Positions 1 to 8,395 of a stretch of 45,022 nucleotides of DNA are shown here, one piece after another. Position 1 is the first letter of the stretch; each line of letters begins with the position of its first letter. The translations under genes were made by a program, and so were the position numbers. A model generated the notes under the pieces. The model did not search any database, was not told the DNA's origin, and saw only the letters and a list, made by a program, of their open reading frames with translations. This DNA is from JARIHD01 sp035629475 (lineage in GTDB: Bacteria; Patescibacteriota; Saccharimonadia; Saccharimonadales; UBA4665), in the NCBI GenBank assembly GCA_035629475.1, contig DASPHS010000039.1, positions 1 through 45,022 of the forward strand, in the 5' to 3' direction.

Positions 1-140
1 GTGGACGCAAGGTTTTCATTTCTTTTATCAACCACCACCTTGCAAATATGCTGGTGCATACAGTGAACGCTGACGGGTATAAATAACCGCTAACGTAGAC
101 CTTGCCAGTATAGTAGAGGGCTGAATGTTAAGGAGTTGAG

Positions 141-434
141 GTGCTTGATAACACTCTATATAATGAAAGTACTATGGCAGTGCGTAAAGACAACGAAGCA
201 AACGGCGAAGCAAACTACACTATCAATAATGGTGATTTACGGGCGCTGAATCGGATAAAAGAGCAATACCACCTCACCGATAGCGATGATGTGCTGGTAT
301 TCGCCATTGGCCTGCTCAGCCAAAGCAACGGCCGTGCCGTGACTGTCGAAAAGGACGATGGTTCGTTTGTAAAGCTGCTTCCTGCCGATGAATTACGCCG
401 GTCAGAAGACGACCATGAATCAAGAACAGAATAA
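141..434 (+). CDS. Small hypothetical protein, 97 aa
   Basis: I do not recognise the family. The GTG start is chosen because a strong Shine-Dalgarno (AAGGAG, 130-135) lies 5 nt before it; the ATG at 174 has no such site. The protein is soluble and rich in charged residues. Residues about 30-60 look like a short helix-turn-helix or ribbon-helix-helix-like segment (ALNRIKEQYHLTDSDDVLVF) followed by a predicted beta-hairpin (VTVEKDDGSFVKLL). This could be a small DNA-binding or antitoxin-like protein, but no motif proves it. It overlaps the next gene by 20 nt, so the two are probably co-transcribed. Confidence 0.6.
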   Translation: MLDNTLYNESTMAVRKDNEANGEANYTINNGDLRALNRIKEQYHLTDSDDVLVFAIGLLSQSNGRAVTVEKDDGSFVKLLPADELRRSEDDHESRTE

Positions 435-771
435 CACCTCAAATCCTATCCCTGGTCCTCAAGACGACCAGTATAAGCGCGGCACTAAGGCTGTTGTGGA
501 TGATGCTATGCGCATGGACGTTCTGGGTCCAAAAGTTGTTACCGTTCTCCAAAAGTACACGCCAGCCGGCAACGAGCTTAAGGACCAGATGCTTAAGAAT
601 CTTAAGGACGAAGAAATTAAAGAAGCTATTGTGAAGATCGTTAGTGTTCAACAGGTTACTGATACCGGTAAAACCACTAACAAGTACAAAGCTCTTATAA
701 TCACGGGCATTATAGGTACGGCTGTCGGGGTGATCGTTACCTGGAGTGTCGGTAAGTTGTTGCAGCCATAG
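415..771 (+). CDS. Small protein with C-terminal membrane anchor, 118 aa
   Basis: Unknown family. The reading frame is open from 388, but the ATG at 415 is preferred because it reduces the overlap with the upstream gene to 20 nt; neither start has a convincing Shine-Dalgarno. The N-terminus is polar and Asn/Gln/Pro-rich. The middle is a charged helical region (KDQMLKNLKDEEIKEAIVKI). The last ~25 residues form one hydrophobic segment (ALIITGIIGTAVGVIVTWSV) ending in GKLLQP. This fits a tail-anchored protein facing the cytoplasm. It probably forms a two-gene operon with the upstream small protein. Confidence 0.6.
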   Translation: MNQEQNNTSNPIPGPQDDQYKRGTKAVVDDAMRMDVLGPKVVTVLQKYTPAGNELKDQMLKNLKDEEIKEAIVKIVSVQQVTDTGKTTNKYKALIITGIIGTAVGVIVTWSVGKLLQP

Positions 772-1093
772 CTTTGTAGTCCTGGCTGATGAGAACGAAC
801 AAGCGGTGCGCCGAAGATATGCAGTACCAGCCAGGTAGTGTAACTATTACGAAAGCGGTGCTGTAAGGATTAATGATATGTAATTTATACGATGTTGATC
901 TCGGGGGCAAAATTCGGAAGATGATCTAAGGTATTAAGGTAACGTGGTGTCTGCTCTTTATCGCCACCAACCCCACAAGCGCGGACTCCTATAGTCTCGA
1001 TCCATTTGTGTTATGTGAGAGTAGTTACTAACCGTAACCCTTCTCAATACACATTTTTAATGGTATAATATGTACTTTAAACGGTGTACATAT
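772..1093. other. Noncoding interval with an inverted repeat and a promoter
   Basis: No convincing gene. An 8-bp perfect inverted repeat, CCTGGCTG (781-788) and CAGCCAGG (830-837), encloses about 40 nt and could form a stem just after the upstream stop codon. It has no T-tract, so it is not a normal intrinsic terminator. Near the right end TATAAT (1064-1069) with TTCTCA (1041-1046) at 17-nt spacing is a likely promoter for the gene starting at 1094. Nothing else is recognisable. Confidence 0.5.
1041..1069 (+). promoter_or_regulatory. Promoter for the 1094 membrane protein gene
   Basis: A perfect -10 box TATAAT (1064-1069) is preceded at 17-nt spacing by a weak -35 TTCTCA (1041-1046, four of six matches). 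The expected transcript begins near 1076, giving a leader of about 18 nt without a clear ribosome binding site. Confidence 0.6.
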
Positions 1094-1843
1094 ATGAAGC
1101 GCATCCATTTTGGGCTCACCACGTGGCAGAAGGCTATCCTTTGGATTGGCGTGTTGGTGTGCGTGTGGCGCTTTATGCAAGTGCCAGCTGTCTTTGACGC
1201 CGTGCTGAAATTTTATGCCGCTGGCCAGGTACCCGGGACCGATATTGTGCTGACGCCTGACGCCTCGTTGCGTATTATGCTGATCGGGCTATTGATGCTG
1301 GCGGCACTGATTGTGTACATCACAAAGGTGCGGTCCTATACGCGGAAATCCCGCACAGCGGCAGTATCGACTCCCGCCCTTGCAGTGCCTGAAGCTATTG
1401 AGCACGTAGCGGAGCCGGTAGCTCCTCCAGTGGTTGCTGCACCCAAACCGCCGCGTGGCCCACGATTCGTGCGTGCTCGTGCCTTTGCTGCTCGCTGCCG
1501 GGCGGCTGCGATTCGTCGGTATCGGGCCACTGTGGCCTTCCTGGCACCGCGTAGCGCACGACTGCGTGACCACACACGGCAGTATGTCCGGCGCACTGCC
1601 CGCGCCGTTGCCTCAGTTGCCCGCCGTACCTGGGTGATAGCACGGTTAGCCGCACATGATTTTTGGGTGTGGTTTACGCCGTATGCCCACCGGTTTGATG
1701 TATGGCTCCGGCATGCACTCAATAGCCGTGAACCAAGCGCCACACTGATTCAGTTCGGACGCGATATGTGGCGGATGGCGCAAGAAGCCTGGAAAAAGCT
1801 CGAAGACCTCAACCGCCGCGCACAAGCCCACGGCCGCGACTAG
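1094..1843 (+). CDS. Unknown membrane protein with Arg/Ala-rich cytoplasmic tail
   Basis: Unknown family, 249 aa from the ATG at 1094. That start is chosen because the upstream in-frame ATG at 1070 would lie inside or before the predicted transcription start. Two hydrophobic segments (about residues 12-30 and 57-77) flank a short extracytoplasmic loop. A Pro/Ala/Val linker follows, then a strongly basic stretch (about 115-190) with repeated Arg-Ala-Arg patterns, and a Trp-rich amphipathic end. The positive tail could bind nucleic acid or acidic lipids; that is inference only. It ends at 1843, abutting the convergent kinase gene, whose stop begins at 1844. Confidence 0.65.
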   Translation: MKRIHFGLTTWQKAILWIGVLVCVWRFMQVPAVFDAVLKFYAAGQVPGTDIVLTPDASLRIMLIGLLMLAALIVYITKVRSYTRKSRTAAVSTPALAVPEAIEHVAEPVAPPVVAAPKPPRGPRFVRARAFAARCRAAAIRRYRATVAFLAPRSARLRDHTRQYVRRTARAVASVARRTWVIARLAAHDFWVWFTPYAHRFDVWLRHALNSREPSATLIQFGRDMWRMAQEAWKKLEDLNRRAQAHGRD

Positions 1844-3166
1844 CTATTTTTTCTTTGGCAGGCTGAGAGAGAACGTGGTACCGCGGTTTTCCTCGGATAT
1901 GAATGTTATCTTACCGCCGTGCTGTTCAAGTACGGTCTTTACGAGGTATAAGCCCAGCCCTGTTCCCTGTACTTTACTGGCAATAGCGTTGCTAGCACGG
2001 TAAAAGCCCTGGAGCACCTTGCCCTGCTCGGTGGGTGGAATGCCGATACCCTGATCCTTAATGAGGATACGGTGCATCTTGTCGTCGGTCTGGTAGGCTA
2101 CGGTGACGGCCGTGCCTTCGCGGGTGTATTTGATGGCATTGGATATCATGTTGTTTAGGACGCGCTTCATTTTGTCTGGGTCGCACATAATCATCAAGTC
2201 TGCGCTCATGGACTCATCAAGCTTTAATGCCACGTTCTTTTGCTCGGCACTGAGCTGCTGCGTTTCAAATACTTCCTGGATGAGTCCGGCGATGCGCGTT
2301 TCGGTCAGCTGCACCTTGCTGTTATTGATGGCATAGGTCAAGGCCAGAATATCATCGGCGCTTGCCTGCAAGCTCTCCGCGCTGTTGTGAGTGGCATGGA
2401 TATAGGGCATGGCTTTCTCGTCGCTGACTAATTTTTCCAAGCTCTCCGCACCCCATTTGATGCCAATAATCGGCGTCCGTAGTTCGTGGGAGGCTACTGA
2501 TACCAGTTCGGAGCGGAGGGCTAGCAATTGCAAGTTGCGCCGTCGCATCCATTCAAAGGTGCCAATAACTGCGACAATGCCCAGCCCGCCAAAGGCCGGT
2601 ACGAGGGCTGCGACGATGATATCGCGCCAGTAGGTATCGGCAGCTATGTCCAAACCGGCAACGGCGATTACCCTGTCACCCTGCTTGATGGGTGCCAAAC
2701 CTGAAATAAAGGTGCCAAACTTATCGCTCACCGGCCCCTCAACAACGGTGCCGCCAGTAGTAAACATACCCTTGAATTCTGGGGTCGGGTCTTCATAGGG
2801 TTCTGCAGCTGGTGAGTAGTCACGGCTATCGGGCTTCTCGGAATCAACATAAAAGAATACCTGGCCGTTCTTTTCTCCGGCCAGGTATATACTGCGGACG
2901 CCTTTGTTTGCTGCCTTGATTGCTGCCAGCTGCGTTTTGAGTGCTTTATATTCCTTTGTCTTGCTATCGGCTGATACGCCTTCGAGCTTGGAAATCTGCT
3001 GTGAGCCCACTGCAGCAGCAATGGTTTGACTCTGTACGCTCAACTGACTACGGATTTCGCTGCTTTTGCGATGACCCATAATAATAGCCAGGCTCATACT
3101 GCCCGCAAGGGCAATTGCTGCGAGCACGAGGGCAACAATCCGGCTTCTGTCTCTGTCTGTGGGCAT
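1844..3166 (-). CDS. Sensor histidine kinase, membrane-bound
   Basis: 440 aa. Membrane segments at about 10-30 and 184-204 enclose a ~150-residue extracytoplasmic sensor domain that looks Cache/PAS-like (IYLAGEKNGQVFFYVDSE, VIAVAGLDI). The HisKA domain carries the H-box SHELRTP with the phospho-acceptor His227. The HATPase domain has an N-box around Asn338-Asn343, a G1 box DQGIGIPP (371-378) and a G2 box GTGLGL (401-406), so all catalytic elements are intact. It should autophosphorylate and pass phosphate to a response regulator, but none is encoded nearby, so its partner and signal are unknown. The start lies directly after the T-tract of a hairpin at 3167-3211. Confidence 0.92.
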   Translation of the reverse strand: MPTDRDRSRIVALVLAAIALAGSMSLAIIMGHRKSSEIRSQLSVQSQTIAAAVGSQQISKLEGVSADSKTKEYKALKTQLAAIKAANKGVRSIYLAGEKNGQVFFYVDSEKPDSRDYSPAAEPYEDPTPEFKGMFTTGGTVVEGPVSDKFGTFISGLAPIKQGDRVIAVAGLDIAADTYWRDIIVAALVPAFGGLGIVAVIGTFEWMRRRNLQLLALRSELVSVASHELRTPIIGIKWGAESLEKLVSDEKAMPYIHATHNSAESLQASADDILALTYAINNSKVQLTETRIAGLIQEVFETQQLSAEQKNVALKLDESMSADLMIMCDPDKMKRVLNNMISNAIKYTREGTAVTVAYQTDDKMHRILIKDQGIGIPPTEQGKVLQGFYRASNAIASKVQGTGLGLYLVKTVLEQHGGKITFISEENRGTTFSLSLPKKK

Positions 3167-3211
3167 AAAAGGCTATAACTGCAATTACGTTTATGCTTAG
3201 CATAGCCTTTT
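3167..3211 (-). terminator. Hairpin with T-tract between baeRF and kinase genes
   Basis: AAAAGGCTAT (3167-3176) and ATAGCCTTTT (3202-3211) are perfectly complementary, giving a 10-bp stem with a 25-nt loop. The loop itself contains a 6-1-6 palindrome, TATGCT-T-AGCATA (3192-3204). Read on the minus strand it follows the release-factor-like gene and ends in TTTT immediately before the kinase ATG. It may terminate the upstream transcript, attenuate the kinase gene, or be an operator. Confidence 0.5.
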
Positions 3212-3233
3212 TATGCGCTGCGCGTCAAAGTAT

Positions 3234-4391
3234 TTAGTACCGTAAAATAGCAGCCAATCCCGTACCTTGAGGCATAGCATCCTGGTTTACCATAACGACC
3301 GACCCACTGGTGTTCTGTACAGCCAAGGCGATGCTGTTGAACGCGTCAGCCATCGTCCCTTCAGGGAACGTCAGGCGTTCGGCTGGCCGGATGTCGTCAC
3401 GTACCGTATCCCGAGTCATACGGCTCAAGCCAACGATGAGGGTGCCAACCCTGCCCTGATTGGCGGCATCACGAATGGTACTGTCATCGTGGGCGGTCCG
3501 AGCTGTGTTGGTGCCGAGCAAGCGTTGGTACTCTTCCATGGCCTGCAGATGTTTGGGCTCGATGATTTCGTCATGAATAATGGCCTGGGTTTGTTCAAAG
3601 AGCTCGTCCAGATTGGCGTGCTCCATGTTACCACTGAGCGTTCCTTGCAGGATGGTGGGGTATTTGCTGTGGGCGCGATACTCAACCGTTTCAGCGTCGA
3701 TACCGGCCAGGATAAGTGGCAGCGAGCGGTCTGCCTTGTTCATGAGGATATTGTCGATCATCCTGAAAAAGCGGGCCCGGTCCTCTTCTTGCGGGTTACG
3801 TGCGCCACCCCGCCCATTAAAGCCGGAGGTATTGAATGAGGAGCCACCGGCAGATAGCGACTGCTCACTCTTCTGATTGTTCTCGTCAATGTTCAGACCC
3901 TCCTGGACGCTCGCCGGCAGGGTGATGGCGGTGGGCTGCAAGCCGTACATATCGGCTTTAAAAAGTTTAGGGTTATGTTGGGCGACAGTCAGCAAATAAT
4001 ATTCCTGGGCATCGTGCAGCAATCCCAGTATCGGCGCCAGGTAGAAGCTGTCACTGACACTTACGTGCTCCTCGGTGTCCATGGGCAGGTGGAATAGCTG
4101 AAAGGTGTCGGCGTTGGCGCAAATCAGTAATCCCCGGGTGGTCGTTTCCCAGAAGGCCAGGTCATCCATCAGTTCCTCCTGCTTTTGGCGCAGCTCCTTA
4201 GCCAATGCGTCGTTACCCTGCTCTTGTAGCTGTTCGGCGGCGGCATGGGTCAGGTTTTTGAGGCGCAATTGGTTTTCGGATACGTGCGGTGGTGATGCTG
4301 AAGTATGGGTAGGAATGTACATAGTGACCGCGGGTCCGTTGTGCTCCATTGCCAATAAATCGGCGATGGCTTGATTGGTAATTTTCTTCAT
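3234..4391 (-). CDS. baeRF-family protein (bacterial eRF1-like)
   Basis: 385 aa, resembling the bacterial archaeo-eukaryotic release factor (baeRF) superfamily. The N-terminal part reads as the first eRF1-like domain (AVTMYIPTHT, LRLKNLTHAA, TTRGLLICANADTFQLFHLP). It is followed by LAPILGLLHDAQEYYLLTVAQHNPKLF, a Gly/Ser/Asn-rich loop (about 180-200) in the position of the eRF1 catalytic loop, and a C-terminal ribosomal-L7Ae-like alpha/beta domain. No GGQ tripeptide is present; the loop reads GGSSFNTSGFNGRGG. Known baeRF proteins are proposed to act on ribosomes in stress or conflict; the exact role here is inferred. Preceded by a plausible GGAGGC site (plus-strand complement near 4396-4401). 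Confidence 0.75.
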   Translation of the reverse strand: MKKITNQAIADLLAMEHNGPAVTMYIPTHTSASPPHVSENQLRLKNLTHAAAEQLQEQGNDALAKELRQKQEELMDDLAFWETTTRGLLICANADTFQLFHLPMDTEEHVSVSDSFYLAPILGLLHDAQEYYLLTVAQHNPKLFKADMYGLQPTAITLPASVQEGLNIDENNQKSEQSLSAGGSSFNTSGFNGRGGARNPQEEDRARFFRMIDNILMNKADRSLPLILAGIDAETVEYRAHSKYPTILQGTLSGNMEHANLDELFEQTQAIIHDEIIEPKHLQAMEEYQRLLGTNTARTAHDDSTIRDAANQGRVGTLIVGLSRMTRDTVRDDIRPAERLTFPEGTMADAFNSIALAVQNTSGSVVMVNQDAMPQGTGLAAILRY

Positions 4392-4461
4392 ATAGTGCCT
4401 CCGTATTTAGGTAGTGCATTTCTCATAGTAGAAGAAGTTGCTGTATCGTGTCGTAAGCTAT

Positions 4462-4490
4462 CTAACAGGCGGGCTCCGTCGTACTATGAT
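4462..4490 (+). promoter_or_regulatory. Promoter of the GH13 gene, probably leaderless
   Basis: -10 TATGAT (4485-4490) lies only 5 nt before the ATG at 4496, with a -35-like CTAACA (4462-4467) 17 nt upstream. No Shine-Dalgarno fits between them, so the transcript should begin at or next to the start codon. Confidence 0.5.
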
Positions 4491-4495
4491 TAGGT

Positions 4496-6166
4496 ATGAC
4501 TATGAAACAACCACCATCCAACCAAGTATCCGCATCCCCTACTAGCCACCGTTGGTCAGACGGGGCTATCGTGTATCAAATTTATCCGCGCAGTTTGCAG
4601 GATAGTAACGGCGACGGTGTCGGCGACCTGCAAGGGATTATCCAACGACTGGATTACCTGCAGACGTTAGGGGTGAATGCGCTCTGGCTCTCCCCTTTCT
4701 ACCCCTCACCAATGGTTGATTTTGGGTATGACATCGCTGATTATTGTGCGGTCGACCCTCTGTTCGGTACGCTCGATGATTTTCGCGCGCTGCTGGCTGC
4801 AGCCCATGCACGTGACATTAAAGTGATGGTTGATCTGGTGGTGAACCATACGTCTGATGACCATGCCTGGTTCCAGGAGTCATGCACCTCACGGGACAAC
4901 CCCAAGGCAGATTGGTATATTTGGAAAGATGGTTCTGTCGACGCCGAAACAGGCATGCGAACGCCGCCCAACAACTGGCGCGATGCCCTGGTGGGTGCTT
5001 CGGCATGGGAATGGGACGAGACCAGGCAGCAGTATTATATGCATAGTTGGCACAAGCGCCAGCCGGACCTGAACTGGGCCAACAAGCAGGTTCGTGAAGC
5101 CGTTAAGGACGTTATGCGCTTCTGGCTTGATATGGGTGTTGATGGCTTCCGCGCAGATGCTGTCGACTGGATGGCCAAGGACCCGATGTTTCGTGACGAT
5201 AGCCCCAATCCCGACTACCTGGAAGGTGATGATTCGCCCTATGACGCCCTCATGCATAACAATAGCCGCGGCTGGCCAACAGAATATGCATATCTGGCGG
5301 CAATGACCGGTGTCTTCGAAGAGCCGGCATACCGTGACCAGCACAAGTTTATGGTGGCCGAAACCTATCAGGAGCGCCACAATCCCGCCGACGCCTATGT
5401 TGCTTTTTATGGAGGCATCGACCCCGAACTGGCCGCCCCCTTTAACTTTGAGGGACTGTATCTGGGCTGGGATGCTGCCAAGTGGCACCGTTTCCTGCGG
5501 GCCTTTCATGGCGGCTTGAGGAATATTAGCCGCTACTGTATACCGAGCTACGCCTTCGGCAATCATGATAATCCCCGCATGGTCTCACGGTTGGGTGAGG
5601 CCGCTGCCCGCAGCGCAGCGCTGATGCAGCTGACCCTGCCCGGTATGATCTTTATTTACTATGGCGAAGAAATCGGTATGCGCAGCTACGACTTGCCTCG
5701 GGAAGTCATGCAGGATGTCTACTATAAAAGCCGTGATCCGGAACGAACGCCCATGCAGTGGGACGCCACACTAAACGCTGGCTTTTCGGAGGCTGCTTCG
5801 ACCTGGTTGCCGGTTGCGCCGGATTATGCCACGAACAACGTTGCTGCGCAGCAAACCGATCCACATTCTTTCCTGGCACTCTATCGCCAGCTAACGGCAT
5901 TGCGTAATGGTTCGGCGGCACTGCGTCATGGCAGCATAGAACTGCTCGACCTTGATACGTCAGACGTTCTGGGCTACCTACGAAAGGACGCCTCCGGAGA
6001 GGCGTACCTTGTCTTAATTAATTTCTCGAATGATTCAGCGGTTTGTGATCCTGGCCTGGCGGTAGGAGAGTTCTTGCTCTCGAGTGATCCCCAGACTCAG
6101 CTGGCGCATGTTACCGAGGGCGGCATCCAGCTGCTTCCGCATGAGGGTGCCCTGTTTCGTCAGTAG
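4496..6166 (+). CDS. GH13 alpha-glucosidase
   Basis: 556 aa, glycoside hydrolase family 13 of the oligo-1,6-glucosidase / alpha-glucosidase type. It hydrolyses alpha-linked gluco-oligosaccharides (maltose, isomaltose or trehalose-like); substrate choice cannot be read with certainty. Visible motifs: YQIYPRSLQDSNGDGVGDL near residue 28, region I DLVVNHTSD (113-121), nucleophile Asp221 in GFRADAVD, acid/base Glu289 in VAETY, and the third acid Asp358 in FGNHDNPR. A small beta C-terminal domain ends the protein. There is no signal peptide, so it is cytoplasmic. Its last 132 nt overlap the convergent glycosyltransferase gene on the other strand. Confidence 0.93.
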   Translation: MTMKQPPSNQVSASPTSHRWSDGAIVYQIYPRSLQDSNGDGVGDLQGIIQRLDYLQTLGVNALWLSPFYPSPMVDFGYDIADYCAVDPLFGTLDDFRALLAAAHARDIKVMVDLVVNHTSDDHAWFQESCTSRDNPKADWYIWKDGSVDAETGMRTPPNNWRDALVGASAWEWDETRQQYYMHSWHKRQPDLNWANKQVREAVKDVMRFWLDMGVDGFRADAVDWMAKDPMFRDDSPNPDYLEGDDSPYDALMHNNSRGWPTEYAYLAAMTGVFEEPAYRDQHKFMVAETYQERHNPADAYVAFYGGIDPELAAPFNFEGLYLGWDAAKWHRFLRAFHGGLRNISRYCIPSYAFGNHDNPRMVSRLGEAAARSAALMQLTLPGMIFIYYGEEIGMRSYDLPREVMQDVYYKSRDPERTPMQWDATLNAGFSEAASTWLPVAPDYATNNVAAQQTDPHSFLALYRQLTALRNGSAALRHGSIELLDLDTSDVLGYLRKDASGEAYLVLINFSNDSAVCDPGLAVGEFLLSSDPQTQLAHVTEGGIQLLPHEGALFRQ

Positions 6167-7204
6167 TGGCTTGCGCTGTTCATCCTGCAGCTTATGCTGG
6201 GCCATGATGGTCAGCAGCGAATCAACTGAGGACTGCACCGTAAATTTGGTGCTGGCAAAGGCACGTTCGGCTTTGGTCAGTGGACCAAGCTTGCCAGCCT
6301 TGGCTACGCCGCTTGCCAGTGCGCTTGGATCATCGGGTTTGACCAGTAAGAGGCCACCACAGTCGGTTTCGGGAATACCGCCACCGTTCGAGGCGACAAC
6401 CCGGCAGCCAGCGTGCTGTGCTTCTACTGATACGATACCGAATATTTCCTGCCAGAAGGTATTGGTTGATGGCATAACCACGATATCGTGCTCGGCCATG
6501 AGCTCTGCCATCTGCTGCGGTGACTTGCGGGAAGGGATAACGTTTACCTGTGGATGGGCTTTCAGTAATTCGTAAATCACCTGGCCATCGTCCGTGTCAC
6601 GTGCAGCGTCGGTAACGGTCAGCTCGACGTCGCCCATGTTCTTCCAACTATCCATATGCATTGCGGCCAGGAGCGTATAAATACCCTTGTCCGGCAGGAG
6701 TCGTCCGGCAAACAGAATGCGGGTCTTACTGTTTTGCGGTTTTGCCGGGCGTTCTACTTTGCTAAAGCAGGTTTCAGCAAATGGATAAGCAGTTGGGATG
6801 CGGGAGGGACGAACGTGGAGGGTGCGGCCCCATGACTGTGCGGCAAAGCGGCTGGGGGTAATGATGTACTTGCCAGGAATGGCGTTCATATCAAGTGCGG
6901 GGTACAAGCGGTCTTTGGGACAATGCAAAATAGCGTATGAAGGGTGCTTGGTGGGAACGTCGAGCGGATAGGTTACAAATACTAACGTATCATCCAGCCC
7001 ACTTAATTCTTCTTTGGATTCAAGCGCTTTGAACTGAATGTCAGGAAAGTCACCACGGCCGTCCTGTTCACCATGGCCTAGCGTTAAAACACGCGTGGGG
7101 ATGCCGCGGCGTTTTAATTCGCGTATTTGACCAGCGGTATAATTTTCAGAACCGCCTCGCCCAGCCAAGAAAGGCTGTTTCCCGGACCAGACAAAAGATA
7201 TCAT
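6035..7204 (-). CDS. GT4-type glycosyltransferase
   Basis: 389 aa, GT-B fold, family GT4-like retaining glycosyltransferase. The start at 7204 is preferred over 7240 because AGGAGG lies about 10 nt upstream. The N-terminal domain has GRGGSENYTAGQIRELKRRG, the usual glycine-rich beginning. The C-terminal domain has FAGRLLPDKGIYTLLAAM and the nucleotide-sugar E-x7-E region (WQEIFGIVSVEAQ) followed by GGGIPE. It probably transfers a sugar to a surface polysaccharide or lipid; acceptor unknown. A C-terminal tail of about 50 charged residues is encoded opposite the end of the GH13 gene. Confidence 0.88.
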   Translation of the reverse strand: MISFVWSGKQPFLAGRGGSENYTAGQIRELKRRGIPTRVLTLGHGEQDGRGDFPDIQFKALESKEELSGLDDTLVFVTYPLDVPTKHPSYAILHCPKDRLYPALDMNAIPGKYIITPSRFAAQSWGRTLHVRPSRIPTAYPFAETCFSKVERPAKPQNSKTRILFAGRLLPDKGIYTLLAAMHMDSWKNMGDVELTVTDAARDTDDGQVIYELLKAHPQVNVIPSRKSPQQMAELMAEHDIVVMPSTNTFWQEIFGIVSVEAQHAGCRVVASNGGGIPETDCGGLLLVKPDDPSALASGVAKAGKLGPLTKAERAFASTKFTVQSSVDSLLTIMAQHKLQDEQRKPLLTKQGTLMRKQLDAALGNMRQLSLGITREQELSYRQARITNR

Positions 7205-7369
7205 CTTTGAGTTTCCTCCTAAATAAAATAGATATCTCAATAGTAAAGGGCTCTCGTTTTTGCTGCTGTTAAATAATTAGCACCATTTTACTGATAACAG
7301 GGGTAAAAAAGTAATTAAAATTGCTGTTAAAGTTCCGAAAAATGCACGTATCCTGCTTATTTCACGCTG

Positions 7370-8299
7370 TTATTGCTTGAGATGCCGCGCCAAAAAGGCG
7401 GTAATGCTGCCACGCACATTACCCAAATTGGGCGTGAGGGGCTGCCCGTCAGTAATGCTCAGGCCATGGCCACCATTACGCACTACCAGTAGCTCGGATG
7501 AGACCCCCACTTGCTGTAGCTGGGCGTGGAGTAGCTGGGATTGCTCCAGGGGTACTGTTTTGTCGGCGTCACCGTGGACTATCAGAAATGGCGGATCATC
7601 CTGGGTGGCGTAGGTGCCAGCACTGGCTGCTGTAGGATCGGCTGTACCCAAAAAGTTTTTGGCCATTCTTGTGGCAGAAGCACTCGCGGTCGTGCCCACG
7701 AAGGTTGTCGGCCCGAACAGGTCCACGACAGCCTGCACATCATCCGATTCAGCTGCGTATTCAGCTGTCTTGAAAGTAGTATTGTTGCCGCTGGTGCCCG
7801 CCAGGGCTGCCAGGTAACCGCCGGCGCTCTCTCCCAGGATGCCGACACGTGCCGCATCAATCTGGTACTTATCGGCATTGGCACGCAAAAAGCGAATGGC
7901 ACACTTGGTGTCCTCTATTTGTGACGGAAACGTATATTCGGGCACGAGACGGTAATTAATGGATGCGACCACGTATCCCAACCGGGCAACCTCACTAATA
8001 TAGTCGGTGGCAACAGCCGATTCCTTGGAGCCAGCGTACCAGCCACCACCGTGAACGTATACCAGCAGCGGATACTGCTTGGTGGAGTCAGGAATGTGCA
8101 AGTCCAGTTTTTGGGCCATGCCGCCGGGGCTACAGTACGTAATGTCCCGTTCCGAACGGTAGGTAGTGGTGAGCGGCGTCTCCAGCTTGACCGATACCTC
8201 TGTATCAGCAAGCTGCTGGTAGATTGCCCAGCCAATGCCGCCCATAAGACCCAGGGTGGCAATGATAGCAAAAACAGTGAGTAGGATACCTTTGCGCAT
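7370..8299 (-). CDS. Membrane-anchored alpha/beta hydrolase (HSL-type esterase)
   Basis: 309 aa. One N-terminal hydrophobic segment (about 6-27) without an obvious cleavage site suggests a lipid-facing or secreted anchored enzyme. The catalytic domain shows the oxyanion-hole motif HGGGW (83-87), nucleophile elbow GESAG with Ser158, Asp246 in GDADKTVP and His278 in GGHG, matching the hormone-sensitive-lipase/carboxylesterase group. It should hydrolyse small acyl or acetyl esters, possibly on surface glycans given the neighbouring glycan genes (inference). Followed on the minus strand by the tRNA terminator region's far side, so it is probably transcribed alone. Confidence 0.9.
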   Translation of the reverse strand: MRKGILLTVFAIIATLGLMGGIGWAIYQQLADTEVSVKLETPLTTTYRSERDITYCSPGGMAQKLDLHIPDSTKQYPLLVYVHGGGWYAGSKESAVATDYISEVARLGYVVASINYRLVPEYTFPSQIEDTKCAIRFLRANADKYQIDAARVGILGESAGGYLAALAGTSGNNTTFKTAEYAAESDDVQAVVDLFGPTTFVGTTASASATRMAKNFLGTADPTAASAGTYATQDDPPFLIVHGDADKTVPLEQSQLLHAQLQQVGVSSELLVVRNGGHGLSITDGQPLTPNLGNVRGSITAFLARHLKQ

Positions 8300-8342
8300 A
8301 GCCCTGTTATTGTACCTGATTCGCGATATAAACGCTGAGATC

Positions 8343-8369
8343 TAAAAAACCGCCCAGGACCGGACGGTT
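8343..8369 (-). terminator. Intrinsic terminator of the tRNA-Asn transcript
   Basis: On the minus strand AACCGtCC and GGgCGGTT form a stem around a GGTCCT loop, followed by TTTTTT. It lies about 27 nt beyond the CCA end of the tRNA. Confidence 0.85.
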
Positions 8370-8395
8370 AGTGTAATACTTGATGGGCAATTCTC

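Noticed and set aside
781..837. Hammerhead ribozyme-like core (CTGATGAG ... CGAAG) inside an 8-bp inverted repeat
   Set aside because: The required stems II and III do not pair and the cleavage triplet does not fit when the outer stem is formed, so only the inverted repeat is reported.
4889..5566. 225-aa open frame antisense to the GH13 gene
   Set aside because: Shadow of a strongly recognised enzyme, with no ribosome site and no family resemblance.
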